A stretch of 64,000 nt of DNA. Origin: RGIG6353 sp964650465. GTDB lineage: Bacteria; Bacillota; Clostridia; Oscillospirales; SIG627. Shown here piece after piece: positions 1 through 8,639 of this stretch (the stretch's first letter is position 1; the number at the start of each line of letters is the position of its first letter). The notes beneath the pieces are model-generated. The model was given only the letters and a program-made list of their open reading frames with translations. It was not told where the DNA came from and did not search any database. The translations under genes and the position numbers were made by a program. The DNA is taken from assembly GCA_964650465.1 (NCBI GenBank), contig CAZYTA010000008.1:10284-74283 (forward strand), given 5' to 3'.

Positions 1-435
1 ACCGTTGAAAAGTTTAATTTTGGATTGTCCGCTTGTATGTACGGAGAAGACATCAATATTGTGATTTGCAATATCGATAAGTGTAGAATCAAACAGTTTG
101 TGAAATCCCTCGGTGTTTTGACGGTTGAACAGATAGGAAATCAGATGCTCTTTTTTGAGAGTAGCTACACTCGCTCCAAAGTCCAACAAAAACAGTTCGT
201 ATTCATCTGCCGACATTTCAGCCAAAGCTGTTTCGATATCTGCAGACGTTTTATCTGCGAAATCGGCTTTTACTCTTTTTGCTTCGGCGAGGAATTTGTC
301 ATTCAAGAACTTATACAGAAATACTTCCGTAATGATCTTGTATTCACTTGAAGCATTTCCAAGTCCATAGTTGGTACAAACCGCTTTCAAATTGTCAATC
401 ATCTGCTTGGTTTGCAAGGTTATATTGTTATCCAT
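1..435 (-). CDS. hsdM: Type I restriction-modification DNA methyltransferase, HsdM N-terminus (partial)
   Basis: Reading the minus strand down from 435 gives 145 open codons that run off the window, beginning MDNNITLQTKQMIDNLKAVC and continuing with NASSEYKIITEVFLYKFLND. This is the N-terminal helical region typical of HsdM, the N6-adenine methyltransferase subunit of type I systems; the SAM-binding and NPPF motifs would lie beyond the left edge. The ATG overlaps the hsdR stop by one base (TAATG), which implies translational coupling in an hsdR-hsdM order. hsdS should follow outside the window. The plus-strand frame over the same bases is a shadow. Confidence 0.9.
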   Translation of the reverse strand, partial: MDNNITLQTKQMIDNLKAVCTNYGLGNASSEYKIITEVFLYKFLNDKFLAEAKRVKADFADKTSADIETALAEMSADEYELFLLDFGASVATLKKEHLISYLFNRQNTEGFHKLFDSTLIDIANHNIDVFSVHTSGQSKIKLFNG

Positions 436-3400
436 TATGATGCAAAATTCCTTTCGGTAAAGTATTCATTGGACACACAGGCGCCGATGTATTTCACCTG
501 CGAGGCGGTATATTTCACGCCGTGTCCGTCAAGCTCTTGCTTGATCATCGGGAAGAGATCCCTTGTGAAATAAGATTCATTGTCAAGCAAATGCTGGTTA
601 GCGATTACCTTGCTATCCACGTTGTGCTTCAAATTCAAAAGGATCTGATTTAACACATAGTCGGTGGTAATTGGGGGAGGGTTTTCTCTCAAACGCTTAT
701 GCGTACGCATAAACTTTACATCGCCTTCATATTTGTCAGCCAACATCTGATCTTCACGACGTTTTTTCTCCGCCGCAGCACGTATGCGTTCAAGCTCTGC
801 CATGTTTTCGTTCATCTCATCGGCAGTTAATTCCTCAATATTCTTTTTGTGGAGAACTCGCTGTAGTTCTTCAAGTAAAGTAATATATTCGGGATCTTTG
901 GGATCAAGTGTGTGAGCTACTGCTTGTTGTGTTTTGAACAAGGTATCTCGGAATTTGTCGGCAATCACTAACTCACTTTCGGAGACTTTTCGGAACTGAA
1001 ATTCAATCTGCTCCATAGCCAAGTTAAGAATTGCTGTCATATCTTCAGCGTTTGCCAAGACTTGCTTTTGATTTACCAAAGCAATGCGATTGTTAACCTC
1101 ATTATAGAGTGCAGCAACCTTTTCCAAATCAAATTTGTCCGCCATGTCATCATAGCCAAACAATTTTGAAATGTTGAAGAGTTCCTTATAGAGTTCCAAT
1201 GCGTGACGAATCCCAACCAATTCTGCTTTTTCCTCAATAGATGAGATCTGCTGAGAGAATATTTCAGCGTTTTCTGTATTGTAGAGGAACAGCTTTTCCT
1301 TGATTTCCATCAAGTCTTTTTCAATATCTTCTTGAGACTTAAAAATGTTGTTGTACTGTTGGAACGCATCACCAAGCTCAGCTTGAAGTTCCTCAAAATA
1401 AGCCTTGTTGGTTTTATCAAATTCTGCACGGATATCTGCAAAATCCACAACATAACCGTATCTAAATTTCTTATAAGGACGATTGACACGAGTCAAAGCT
1501 TGAAGGAGAGAGTGGTCCTTGATCACTCTACCGAGGTACAGCTTCTTTAATCTCGGAGCGTCAAATCCGGTCAAAAGCATATTGAACACAACGAGAAAAT
1601 CAATTGTACCTTTTTTGAAATCTGCAATATATCCGCGTCTTGTTTCCTTATCATCTACATCATGGAGAATCAATGCACAAGTATAGGATGTTTTCTTCAG
1701 CTCATCAAAAACAACTTTTGCCTGATCTGAAGTATCACAAACAATCATGCCGCCAATAGTGTTGTCGTTCATGGCAACACGTCTCTTCGCAAAATCATTG
1801 ACTATATATTTTACCAGTTCGGAAACATACTTTGGATGCGCGTACATATCCTTTTTGGAAATAGAACCTTGGAGTGTCTTGATTTCAGCCAAAGCAGATT
1901 GTAAACGTTCGCGGTAAGTGGTTGCGATACCTTCTCTAATCAGTTTCAGCGTATAACCATCGGATATAGAAGCGTTATAATAGTACTTGTGAATGTATTC
2001 ACCGAAAATTTGTTTCGAATCATATTTTTTACCGCCAATCGGTCTGCCCTCGTCATCGTAAATAACGCCTATTAAGGGAGTACCGGTAAGAGCGATCATA
2101 ACGGCTTTTCTGTCTGATTCTATTAAATTTCCAAGGAACGAACCAGTGGGATTATAGCTTCTATGAGCTTCGTCCATAAAATATACTCGTTGAACGTCTA
2201 TTGCGTAATCGGATTTTTTTGCAATAGATTCTTTTGAAAACTTTTGAATATTAACTACCGTAATTGTTAGTTTTCCGGTGTTTTCTGTAGAAGTTGTTGC
2301 ACTGATATTTTTGATAAAGTCTTCTTTAGAATTTACTTCCTCTACATGCAATCCGCGGCTTCTAAACTCGGTTGCTGCCTGTGTCAGCAAATCAAGTCTA
2401 TCTACGATAAAATAGAATTTGGGTATTATGCCTTGCTTTTGATAGTAGTCAGTAAGATATCTAACATTGAAGAAGGTAAGCGCAGTCTTTCCGCTGCCTT
2501 GAGTGTGCCATATGATACCGTTTCGTTTTCTACTATTCAAATGCTTTTCAATTGCTTTGGTTGCAAACAATTGAGGATAACGCATAATGTGTTTTTCAAG
2601 GTGGGTAATGCCATTATCATCAGTTCTCTCAACATATGCAATTGCATACTTCAGAATAGTAAGAATGCGTTCTTTGGAGAATAGAGATGTGATTATTCTA
2701 TTTGTGGGCGATTCGGGATTGGAGTTTGTAATATATTCGGGAGACCCCTTGATAGAAGTTAGATTCGTGTCAATCAAAATTGCTTTTTCTTTTGTTTCAT
2801 CCACTTCGGAAATACGGGAAAATATAGATTTATCTTCTTCGCGAAAATGGCTGAAAAACAGTTTTTCATAACTGCTGGACGCATAGAAAGCACCTTCCAA
2901 TGGAACAACCTCGTTGTCGTCGTACTCGCTATTATTGGAAAATACCATTACTTGCGTGATGTTCACAAATCTACGGAATTTTTTATTCTGAAAACGTGTG
3001 TTTATTCGCTTATACTCGGCTTGTATACCATCTTTGTTGTTCGGCTTTTTGACTTCGATAAAAGACAAAGGCATTCCGTTGATAAGAGGAATAATATCAG
3101 GACGGAATTCATCACTACCGTTTTTGTAAGTCAATTCGGTGACTACGTTGTAGATATTGTTACCGTTGAAATCAATTAATTTTAAGCCTTTGTATCCATT
3201 TATGAGGTACGAATAAAACACTCTACCCAAATCATCATTATCAAGGACAATCTTTAGTTCATTCACGATTCCACGAGCATCGTCAATAGAAATATTGCAT
3301 CCATTAATATCATTTATGGCGCGACAAAATAAATCGAGGAAAATATTTGTGTCTTCATCGATTAAATCTGTGTTCGCGTATTTTTTTTGCGAAATATATT

Positions 3401-3467
3401 CATATCCTAATCGAGTAAAATGAACCAATGCGGGTATTTTCACTCTTGAGTTTTCATTATGTGGCAT
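435..3467 (-). CDS. hsdR: Type I restriction enzyme, HsdR subunit
   Basis: A 1010-residue protein, normal length for HsdR, the translocating and cleaving subunit of a type I restriction complex. An N-terminal PD-(D/E)xK nuclease is visible as D124 followed by E138-x-K140. The SF2 motor has Walker A HTQGSGKT near 321-328, a DEAH box at 432-435, motif III ALTGTP near 459-464, and the late motifs TGFDAP and QALTRVNRP. A charged helical C-terminus follows. The start has AAGGAG nine bases upstream. It is coupled to hsdM by a one-base overlap and follows the GmrSD-like gene by 69 bp, so the three may form one defence operon. Confidence 0.95.
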   Translation of the reverse strand: MPHNENSRVKIPALVHFTRLGYEYISQKKYANTDLIDEDTNIFLDLFCRAINDINGCNISIDDARGIVNELKIVLDNDDLGRVFYSYLINGYKGLKLIDFNGNNIYNVVTELTYKNGSDEFRPDIIPLINGMPLSFIEVKKPNNKDGIQAEYKRINTRFQNKKFRRFVNITQVMVFSNNSEYDDNEVVPLEGAFYASSSYEKLFFSHFREEDKSIFSRISEVDETKEKAILIDTNLTSIKGSPEYITNSNPESPTNRIITSLFSKERILTILKYAIAYVERTDDNGITHLEKHIMRYPQLFATKAIEKHLNSRKRNGIIWHTQGSGKTALTFFNVRYLTDYYQKQGIIPKFYFIVDRLDLLTQAATEFRSRGLHVEEVNSKEDFIKNISATTSTENTGKLTITVVNIQKFSKESIAKKSDYAIDVQRVYFMDEAHRSYNPTGSFLGNLIESDRKAVMIALTGTPLIGVIYDDEGRPIGGKKYDSKQIFGEYIHKYYYNASISDGYTLKLIREGIATTYRERLQSALAEIKTLQGSISKKDMYAHPKYVSELVKYIVNDFAKRRVAMNDNTIGGMIVCDTSDQAKVVFDELKKTSYTCALILHDVDDKETRRGYIADFKKGTIDFLVVFNMLLTGFDAPRLKKLYLGRVIKDHSLLQALTRVNRPYKKFRYGYVVDFADIRAEFDKTNKAYFEELQAELGDAFQQYNNIFKSQEDIEKDLMEIKEKLFLYNTENAEIFSQQISSIEEKAELVGIRHALELYKELFNISKLFGYDDMADKFDLEKVAALYNEVNNRIALVNQKQVLANAEDMTAILNLAMEQIEFQFRKVSESELVIADKFRDTLFKTQQAVAHTLDPKDPEYITLLEELQRVLHKKNIEELTADEMNENMAELERIRAAAEKKRREDQMLADKYEGDVKFMRTHKRLRENPPPITTDYVLNQILLNLKHNVDSKVIANQHLLDNESYFTRDLFPMIKQELDGHGVKYTASQVKYIGACVSNEYFTERNFAS

Positions 3468-3536
3468 ATGAAGCTCCTTATATAGATAATATTGCAGTAC
3501 TCGTTAACATCAACAATTAATAGCGTCGAAAACAAA

Positions 3537-5384
3537 TCACCACTCATACATTTTAAGAAGCGTTTCCACAATCTTATCTGTTCTCGCGGTTATTTTGTCG
3601 ACAGTCCATTCTGTTTCGGTTACTACATCCTCATTAAGGAAAAGGCCGTTTTTGTAACCAATGTTCTTAGATTTGTCTTTTGATTGTCTGTCCTTTTTGT
3701 GTTCAAAGGACATATTGGAAAGATTCTGGTTGTAGCCGGTAATAGTTAAATTACCAAGGGTATGTACATAGTCAGCTCTGATTTGAATTGCCTTAGCTTT
3801 GTCACCATTTGCAATCATATCAACCCGTTCTTTCGGGATATTTTCTCCTTCGGGGAATATGTGTTCAATTGTCCAAACATATTTATTGCTTGTGTCTCTG
3901 GACCACAAATCAGAATATATTTCCTTGGTTTGATGTTGTGCTTCGATATTACAAAGAACAAAGCGTGTAGCTTCAGGGTTTTCATCGTAAATCGGACCAC
4001 GGAGCTTCTCCTCAAAGGTTTCATCCGTTGCCGAAACAGCCCTGAGCATCTCTTTAATAGTTCCTACGATTTCATTTCCGCTTTCCGATTTGATTTTTGC
4101 AATAATATCAATAAACAATTGAGTGAGTTTGCGGGTGTTCGGAACGTCGGTTAGGTTTCTTCTTACAAAGAAAACGATTAGAATATCCACTATGGGTTTG
4201 ATATTTTCATCCGAGAGAGACAGAGCATCTTGATTAGTTAACAAATACATCAGCAACAAGTAAGAAGGAGCGCCTGAAATCCTCGCTAAATTCTGTAAAC
4301 TTGTTGTATACACGAATTCGTCTTCAGTGTTATTGACGATAACTGCATATTTGTTTGCTTTTTCAGAAAGATTCTCCAAAAGAGCACAATAGTCACTTTT
4401 GATCATCTTCTCATAAATATCGATCAAAGTTGTTCTTGTCGCCAAATAGCCAAGATAGTACTTCTTTTCGGTTGATTTATAGGGCGCATTGAGTTCATCC
4501 CTAAATGCATTATAGAATTGTCTGAAAAAACGTTCCTGAACAGAGTAGTCATCTTGTCCTACAGCTTTTAAGATTTGCTTCCATTGCTCATATGCATTAT
4601 CCGCATCAGCAGAATTTTCTGCTTGTGCAATAAGAGAGTTTTTAATTAAATCGAGAGCAGAGAGCGGAACACCTCTATGGTTAAGAGATTCGAAAAGCAT
4701 ATACGCATCTTTATTCGTATCTACTTCAATTCCCACCAATACTGCCGCTTCAAACTTTCTGACAATTTGGAACAACGCTCCTACATCAGTAATGTTTGGA
4801 TTGTCATTTTTGATTTCTTGCACTTCATCTGATATCAGTTTTAGAAAATGCCGATACGCTTTCGCAATCCTTCTGTTGCCAAAGTTCGATGGTTTCGTAT
4901 GTTTAACGGTAATAATTCCGTTATCTGAAAGAATATAAGTATAGTCCTCGTCGTTTGAGTTTTGTTTTTGCAACAGAAGCCTTTGATTGTATTCGGTAAC
5001 TTTTCCACCAGTAGCGGTAAACTTTTGCTTTTTATTGGCAAGCTCATTTCTTAAGTTGGAAAGCTCACTTAAATCATCTTCGTCCATTTCAGCTTTGTGC
5101 TTTGAAAGTTCAGCATAAAGCGCCGCCAACAATAATGTTATTGTAGAGAAACGTTGCTGCCCATCGATAACCTCTAAAATAGTTCCTTTAAGAGAGCCGC
5201 TGTTCACACAAATATAAGAACCCAAGAAGTAACCAAAATCATTTTCAGTAACATCATTGAACAACGCATCCCATTCTTTGATACCCCAAGTATATTCACG
5301 TTGATACTTTGGAATTTTATATATCTTATCGCTGGTTATAGAAAACACATCAGCAATTGTTGTTTGCGATACAGTTTTTATCAT
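3537..5384 (-). CDS. DUF262/DUF1524 GmrSD-like modification-dependent nuclease
   Basis: A 615-residue single-chain protein with both halves of the GmrSD family. The N-terminal DUF262 part has IPKYQREYTW (24-33) and the DGQQR nucleotide-binding motif (74-78). The C-terminal DUF1524 part has an HNH-type nuclease core, EHIFP at about 507-511 with LGNLTI and a downstream Asn/His-rich stretch NQNLSNMSFEHKK. Family members such as GmrSD cut DNA with modified bases; the target here is unknown. It lies directly upstream of hsdR on the same strand. DUF262 proteins are common passengers in type I loci, and a type IV-like activity beside a methylating system must tolerate host methylation. Confidence 0.85.
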   Translation of the reverse strand: MIKTVSQTTIADVFSITSDKIYKIPKYQREYTWGIKEWDALFNDVTENDFGYFLGSYICVNSGSLKGTILEVIDGQQRFSTITLLLAALYAELSKHKAEMDEDDLSELSNLRNELANKKQKFTATGGKVTEYNQRLLLQKQNSNDEDYTYILSDNGIITVKHTKPSNFGNRRIAKAYRHFLKLISDEVQEIKNDNPNITDVGALFQIVRKFEAAVLVGIEVDTNKDAYMLFESLNHRGVPLSALDLIKNSLIAQAENSADADNAYEQWKQILKAVGQDDYSVQERFFRQFYNAFRDELNAPYKSTEKKYYLGYLATRTTLIDIYEKMIKSDYCALLENLSEKANKYAVIVNNTEDEFVYTTSLQNLARISGAPSYLLLMYLLTNQDALSLSDENIKPIVDILIVFFVRRNLTDVPNTRKLTQLFIDIIAKIKSESGNEIVGTIKEMLRAVSATDETFEEKLRGPIYDENPEATRFVLCNIEAQHQTKEIYSDLWSRDTSNKYVWTIEHIFPEGENIPKERVDMIANGDKAKAIQIRADYVHTLGNLTITGYNQNLSNMSFEHKKDRQSKDKSKNIGYKNGLFLNEDVVTETEWTVDKITARTDKIVETLLKMYEW

Positions 5385-5443
5385 TTTGAATACCTCATCG
5401 TCATTTTAATCTTATCTATCAATTCATGTTATGAGTATATTTT

Positions 5444-5860
5444 CTATCCTTCATTCCTCTGCCTATAAATCTCCTTCAAATCCTCGATTGCCACTTCGGG
5501 GGCGAGGGTATGGAAGATCAGCCAATTGCGGCTCATAGTTTCGGCAGGTGCTTGTTTGTAGATTTCTTTGCTGTCCTCGCCTGTGTTAAAGTGCCAGAAG
5601 CGGTAGAGGTAGCCCGTCCAATAGAGCACCTCTTTATCGTACACGGCACCGCCTTTGGTGAGCTCGGCTGTATCGGCGATCTCCGCAAGGAGATATTCTT
5701 CACCTGCCCACTGCAAGCGGTTGAACTTTGAGTCAAGTCCTTTGGCAACCTCACTTGTCATAAATGCCTTGATGAAGGGTGCGCTATCGTATCCCTTCGC
5801 ACCAGACAGCTCAAAGAGTCTGCCTTGTATATCACACATTTTCAGTTGGAGTTCGTTCAT
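5444..5860 (-). CDS. Small protein paired with the DUF3990 gene; DUF3791-like antitoxin candidate
   Basis: A 138-residue acidic soluble protein starting 12 bp after the stop of the HTH-DUF3990 gene, so the two are almost certainly co-transcribed. Its first half contains FIKAFMTSEVAKGLD and LQWAGEEYLLAEI, which resembles the short DUF3791 proteins that neighbour DUF3990 genes elsewhere. The second half, rich in Trp and Tyr, is not something I recognise. By position it is the likely partner or antitoxin of the ADP-ribosyltransferase-like protein. That role is inference; no catalytic motif or membrane segment is seen. Confidence 0.6.
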   Translation of the reverse strand: MNELQLKMCDIQGRLFELSGAKGYDSAPFIKAFMTSEVAKGLDSKFNRLQWAGEEYLLAEIADTAELTKGGAVYDKEVLYWTGYLYRFWHFNTGEDSKEIYKQAPAETMSRNWLIFHTLAPEVAIEDLKEIYRQRNEG

Positions 5861-5872
5861 CGCTATCTCCTT

Positions 5873-6736
5873 TTATTTCGCCTCGTCCAATATCTCGTCA
5901 AAGAATTTTCCTTCACGGCGGTAGTTCTTGCAGATATCGTTTGCAAGCGTAATGCCTTTCTGACGGTTTGCTTCGCTTTCATCCTGAAGGAATCTGCGCT
6001 CAAGCATCGAGATCGGAATCTCTTTTTCAATTCTAATGGCTGCACAAGCCTTTTCGGTGGTCGCTACATACTGCTTGCCAAGCTTCAATGCGGACAGGCT
6101 GTTTACGAGAGCTGCATCCGTGATGTTACCCATAAAGAAGTTATCAAGCACGTAGAACATTCTGTCGTTTGCAATGCTCCCGATCACGAGATCCTTGCCG
6201 GCATCGATGTTACTGTATTTATTATAAAAATCCGTATCCTTGATCTTATCCATTCTTCCTCTATGGAAGGCGACGAGCATCGCCCAATCAAGATCCGCTT
6301 TGATTTCTACGGTATCGAGAGCACGTACATCAATGGAAACAATATAAAACTTTGATTTTTCGAAATCGCAGATAAGCGTCAAGGGCTGTCCGGGATCGGT
6401 ACCCATATAAAAGCCTCTTCCAAAGTCACACATCTCTCTGCTCTTGGGAGCGATGTCACCGATAATACCGGACTTGGAGCCGTGGTAAAGCAGAACGCGT
6501 CCTTCTTCAAGATTGATTGCATCGGATTCTGCCTTGATCTTATTAAGAATGGTCTGATATACGGAGATATTGTTTTCCTGACAGAAATTATATAATTGCG
6601 TTTGCGCCATGCGGTTGGGCAAAGTTTTACCGTTTTCCCAGCGGTTGATGGAAAGCGGAGTGGTGCCGAGGGCACTTGCAAACTGTTCCTGATTCATATT
6701 CGCCGCAGAGCGTATAGCTTTGATCAGTTCTTTCAT
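5873..6736 (-). CDS. HTH-fused DUF3990 (ADP-ribosyltransferase-like) protein
   Basis: A 287-residue protein from the ATG at 6736, chosen because AGGTGG lies seven bases upstream; a longer frame starts nine codons earlier without a site. Residues 1-60 form a phage-repressor/XRE-type HTH (NQEQFASALGTTPLSINRWE). From about residue 80 the DUF3990 pattern follows: LLYHGSKSGI, then DFGRGFYMGTDPGQP, then a late ND and TEK region. DUF3990 is related in motif layout to the ADP-ribosyltransferase fold (H-Y-E type). An ART-like domain fused to a DNA-binding domain, a small partner gene and an inverted repeat over its promoter suggest a self-repressing toxin-antitoxin-like module. The enzymatic activity is not shown. 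Confidence 0.75.
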   Translation of the reverse strand: MKELIKAIRSAANMNQEQFASALGTTPLSINRWENGKTLPNRMAQTQLYNFCQENNISVYQTILNKIKAESDAINLEEGRVLLYHGSKSGIIGDIAPKSREMCDFGRGFYMGTDPGQPLTLICDFEKSKFYIVSIDVRALDTVEIKADLDWAMLVAFHRGRMDKIKDTDFYNKYSNIDAGKDLVIGSIANDRMFYVLDNFFMGNITDAALVNSLSALKLGKQYVATTEKACAAIRIEKEIPISMLERRFLQDESEANRQKGITLANDICKNYRREGKFFDEILDEAK

Positions 6737-6743
6737 GATATAC

Positions 6744-6797
6744 CACCTATCATTTGTAATCACTTATTATTATATACTATGATAGGTGATTTGTCAA
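6744..6797 (-). promoter_or_regulatory. Consensus sigma-A promoter with flanking inverted-repeat operator
   Basis: On the minus strand TTGACA (6797-6792), a 17-bp spacer and TATAAT (6774-6769) match the sigma-A consensus exactly. A perfect 10-bp inverted repeat frames the -10: ATGATAGGTG at 6779-6788 lies in the spacer and CACCTATCAT at 6744-6753 overlaps the ribosome-binding site of the HTH-DUF3990 gene. The half-site centres are 35 bp apart. This fits autorepression by the encoded HTH domain. Confidence 0.85.
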
Positions 6798-6884
6798 TTA
6801 CGGCAGTCGCCTAATTTACAATATTTCATAAAAAATTTGCAGAATTCGGGCGCATTCACGATTTTGTAACGATATAAACTGAAA

Positions 6885-6917
6885 AGAAAAACCTTCGGGA
6901 GCGGGACTCTCGAAGGT
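6885..6917 (-). terminator. Terminator after the HTH gene pair
   Basis: On the minus strand the stem ACCTTCGAGAG pairs with CTCCCGAAGGT and is followed by TTTTCTTTT. It lies just past the stop of the 188-residue HTH gene at 6928. Confidence 0.8.
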
Positions 6918-6927
6918 GTAATGTCCC

Positions 6928-7494
6928 TTATTCGAAGTACCTATCCAACAGTTTACGGTGCTTCTCACTTTTCTTGATGATTTGGAAGGCGTAGTCGCAG
7001 GTGAAGTCGATCAGCCATTCGCGGGCGATGTACTCGAAGTTATGGGCTTTGGTGATCCTAAGCCAGCCGTTATTGATCCATCGGCGGACGGACTCGTGCT
7101 TGTAGCCGAGGACGGCTTCCACGTCCTTTGGTGTGATGACGTCGGGTAGGTCGTACCACTCATCGTCGAGCCATGCGCGGAAGTCAGCGGGAACCTGCTC
7201 GGGATATATGTAATACTTATCCGGCTCGTATTTCTTGATTGGCTCACGTTTGCCGGGGTTATTTGCTGTAAAGGTGATGGGGATGAAATACTTATCGGGA
7301 TGCTCGGCGCTGTCCTTTATGTACTCGTCAAGGGTACTTCGCGTGACCACGTAACGATGCGTTTTCTTGCCGGTGTCCTTGCAGGGAATCATTCCGTTTT
7401 GGAGCATCCAGGCACACTTGCGTTTGCTGATATGTAGTATCTTGCAGATCTCCTCGGCGTAGAGCTTTTCACCTTTCTCAGTTTTATTCGTCAT
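6928..7494 (-). CDS. Excisionase-like helix-turn-helix protein (188 aa)
   Basis: A 188-residue protein with two HTH-like stretches. The N-terminal one (YAEEICKILHISKRKCAWMLQNG, then a TRSTLDEYIKD helix) and the central one (ITPKDVEAVLGYKHESVRRWINNG) both resemble MerR/excisionase-type DNA-binding modules. The start overlaps the previous HTH gene by 11 bp and has GAGAGGA upstream, so the two are co-translated. The local GC content is higher than in the neighbouring genes, which fits transfer. Family name and target are unknown to me; a role as recombination directionality factor or regulator of a mobile element is inference. Confidence 0.6.
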   Translation of the reverse strand: MTNKTEKGEKLYAEEICKILHISKRKCAWMLQNGMIPCKDTGKKTHRYVVTRSTLDEYIKDSAEHPDKYFIPITFTANNPGKREPIKKYEPDKYYIYPEQVPADFRAWLDDEWYDLPDVITPKDVEAVLGYKHESVRRWINNGWLRITKAHNFEYIAREWLIDFTCDYAFQIIKKSEKHRKLLDRYFE

Positions 7495-7750
7495 GGCTCA
7501 TCCTCTCCCGCTGTCGTCTTTGCCATGCAGTCTCGTCGTCGGTAGTGGCGGCGAGGTAATCGATAAAGTCGGCTTTGCTGATCAGCCGTTTTCCTCGGTA
7601 GGCATATGCGATAAGCTTTCCCTCGTTTATCGCCGCGTGGATGGTGTTCTTGCTCACGTGTATCAGCCTTGACGCATCGAGTGCGGTGATAACATCGGGG
7701 CATTTGCGTAAGAGGTGCTCGAGCCCTTTTATCTTTTCTTCTGTTGTCAT
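7484..7750 (-). CDS. Small excisionase-type helix-turn-helix protein
   Basis: An 88-residue protein whose core (VITALDASRLIHVSKNTIHAAINEGKLIAYAYRGKRLISKADFIDYL) is the helix-turn-helix_17/excisionase pattern: a recognition helix followed by a wing and the K-x-D-F-x-x-Y-L end. AAAGGAG precedes the ATG. It sits upstream of, and overlaps, the 188-residue HTH gene. No integrase is present in the window, so if these are mobile-element genes the recombinase is outside or lost. Confidence 0.7.
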   Translation of the reverse strand: MTTEEKIKGLEHLLRKCPDVITALDASRLIHVSKNTIHAAINEGKLIAYAYRGKRLISKADFIDYLAATTDDETAWQRRQRERMSHDE

Positions 7751-7834
7751 TGTTGCGACTCCTTTCTGCGTTTGTCAGCACAAAGGATATCACAAAGAAT
7801 CGCAAAGTCCAGAGAGAATCGGAAAGAATTATGA

Positions 7835-7866
7835 GAAAAGAAAGCACCTATCAAAACGACAGGTGC
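7835..7866 (-). terminator. Terminator after the HNH gene
   Basis: On the minus strand GCACCT pairs with AGGTGC across an 11-nt loop and is followed by TTTCTTTTC. It lies immediately past the HNH gene stop at 7874. Confidence 0.7.
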
Positions 7867-7873
7867 CCTCATC

Positions 7874-8215
7874 TTAATTCAAGCGAACGATCTCATATTG
7901 GCTTGTTCCGTATACTTTTTGAACTTGATACAATACATCATCAATCCAATATGTGATCTTGTCTTCCGCTTCTTCATTTGTGGCAATATTGGTGCACAAA
8001 AGATTGCTTTTTTCGTTTGTACCGCCGCAAGAGGTCGGCAGTACATGATGGATATTCCATCCGCAGTAGATTTTTCTGCCGAGATGAACGATATAATAAT
8101 CATCGTCGCCGTAGGCATCTCTGCACATCAGGTTTCCGTGAAAATCCTCTTCATATAAAGAGTCGCCGTACCGTTCATACCACAAACGAAGCGCATTTGT
8201 TTTGTTGATCTTCAT
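7874..8215 (-). CDS. Small HNH-type nuclease-like protein
   Basis: A 113-residue protein from the ATG at 8215, which has GGAGGTG seven bases upstream; a 14-codon longer frame lacks a site. The HNH-like core is visible as NIHHVLPTSCGG, then SNLLCTN and a closing N-x-x-AEDK, the order seen in small HNH_3/HNH_4 endonucleases. There is no added DNA-binding domain. The gene lies in the accessory region, about 330 bp downstream of a strong promoter and behind a structured leader or small RNA. A housekeeping role seems unlikely; it may be a homing or phage-derived nuclease. Confidence 0.65.
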   Translation of the reverse strand: MKINKTNALRLWYERYGDSLYEEDFHGNLMCRDAYGDDDYYIVHLGRKIYCGWNIHHVLPTSCGGTNEKSNLLCTNIATNEEAEDKITYWIDDVLYQVQKVYGTSQYEIVRLN

Positions 8216-8289
8216 AAATTTCACCTCCAATCGAGCCAAAAATAAAAGCCCATACACTTATGCGCGTATAGACTCAATTGGCTCTATTG

Positions 8290-8549
8290 ACACTTTACAC
8301 GCATAAAAGCATAGACAATTGAAAAAACAATTGCCTGCTATATGGTGTAAAGCTGTGAAACAATAATTTATGCACCGAGGCTTTATCATTACTTTCTCAA
8401 GGACATAACCGGAGTTTTTCTTGTTCCTTGATAGTTTCGTAGGTTTACAAAACACGATCGATAGCATCAGTATTTATTCAGTCTCGTTGATAAGTTATCC
8501 GGTATCGTTAAATGAGAATTAACAAAACCACAGCGTGCTATCGATTTAC
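8290..8549 (-). ncRNA. Candidate structured small RNA or long leader upstream of the HNH gene
   Basis: There is no reading frame here worth calling. A consensus promoter at 8584-8556 points into it. The minus-strand transcript has a perfect 10-bp closing stem, ATCGATAGCA with TGCTATCGAT, enclosing about 70 nt with a smaller hairpin (GTTAA/TTAAC). A perfect 7-bp stem TCAAGGA/TCCTTGA follows. A hairpin with GGCAATTG paired to CAATTGTC across TTTTTT, then TTTA, may end the RNA near 8300. I recognise no Rfam family. It could be a free small RNA or the 5' leader of the HNH mRNA. Confidence 0.45.
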
Positions 8550-8555
8550 GGATAT

Positions 8556-8584
8556 ATTATATCACATATTTTCAAAAATTTCAA
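8556..8584 (-). promoter_or_regulatory. Sigma-A promoter, leftward
   Basis: On the minus strand TTGAAA (8584-8579), a 17-bp spacer and TATAAT (8561-8556). It faces away from the rightward promoter at 8605, with 20 bp between the two -35 boxes. Confidence 0.75.
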
Positions 8585-8604
8585 TAGCTTCAAAGGGCGT
8601 CGTC

Positions 8605-8633
8605 TTGTAAACTGAAGAAAAATATGATATAAT
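8605..8633 (+). promoter_or_regulatory. Sigma-A promoter, rightward
   Basis: TTGTAA (8605-8610), a 17-bp spacer and TATAAT (8628-8633). No reading frame with a ribosome-binding site starts downstream before 8900, so the product is probably the structured RNA at 8640-8849. Confidence 0.7.
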
Positions 8634-8639
8634 CTTTCA

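Noticed and set aside
25..351. Plus-strand open frame of 108 codons at the left edge
   Set aside because: It is the shadow of the minus-strand hsdM start, which has a clear family match and is coupled to hsdR.
7491..7847. 118-codon minus-strand frame over the small HTH gene
   Set aside because: Arg-rich shadow frame of the 88-residue HTH gene, which has the ribosome site and a recognisable fold.
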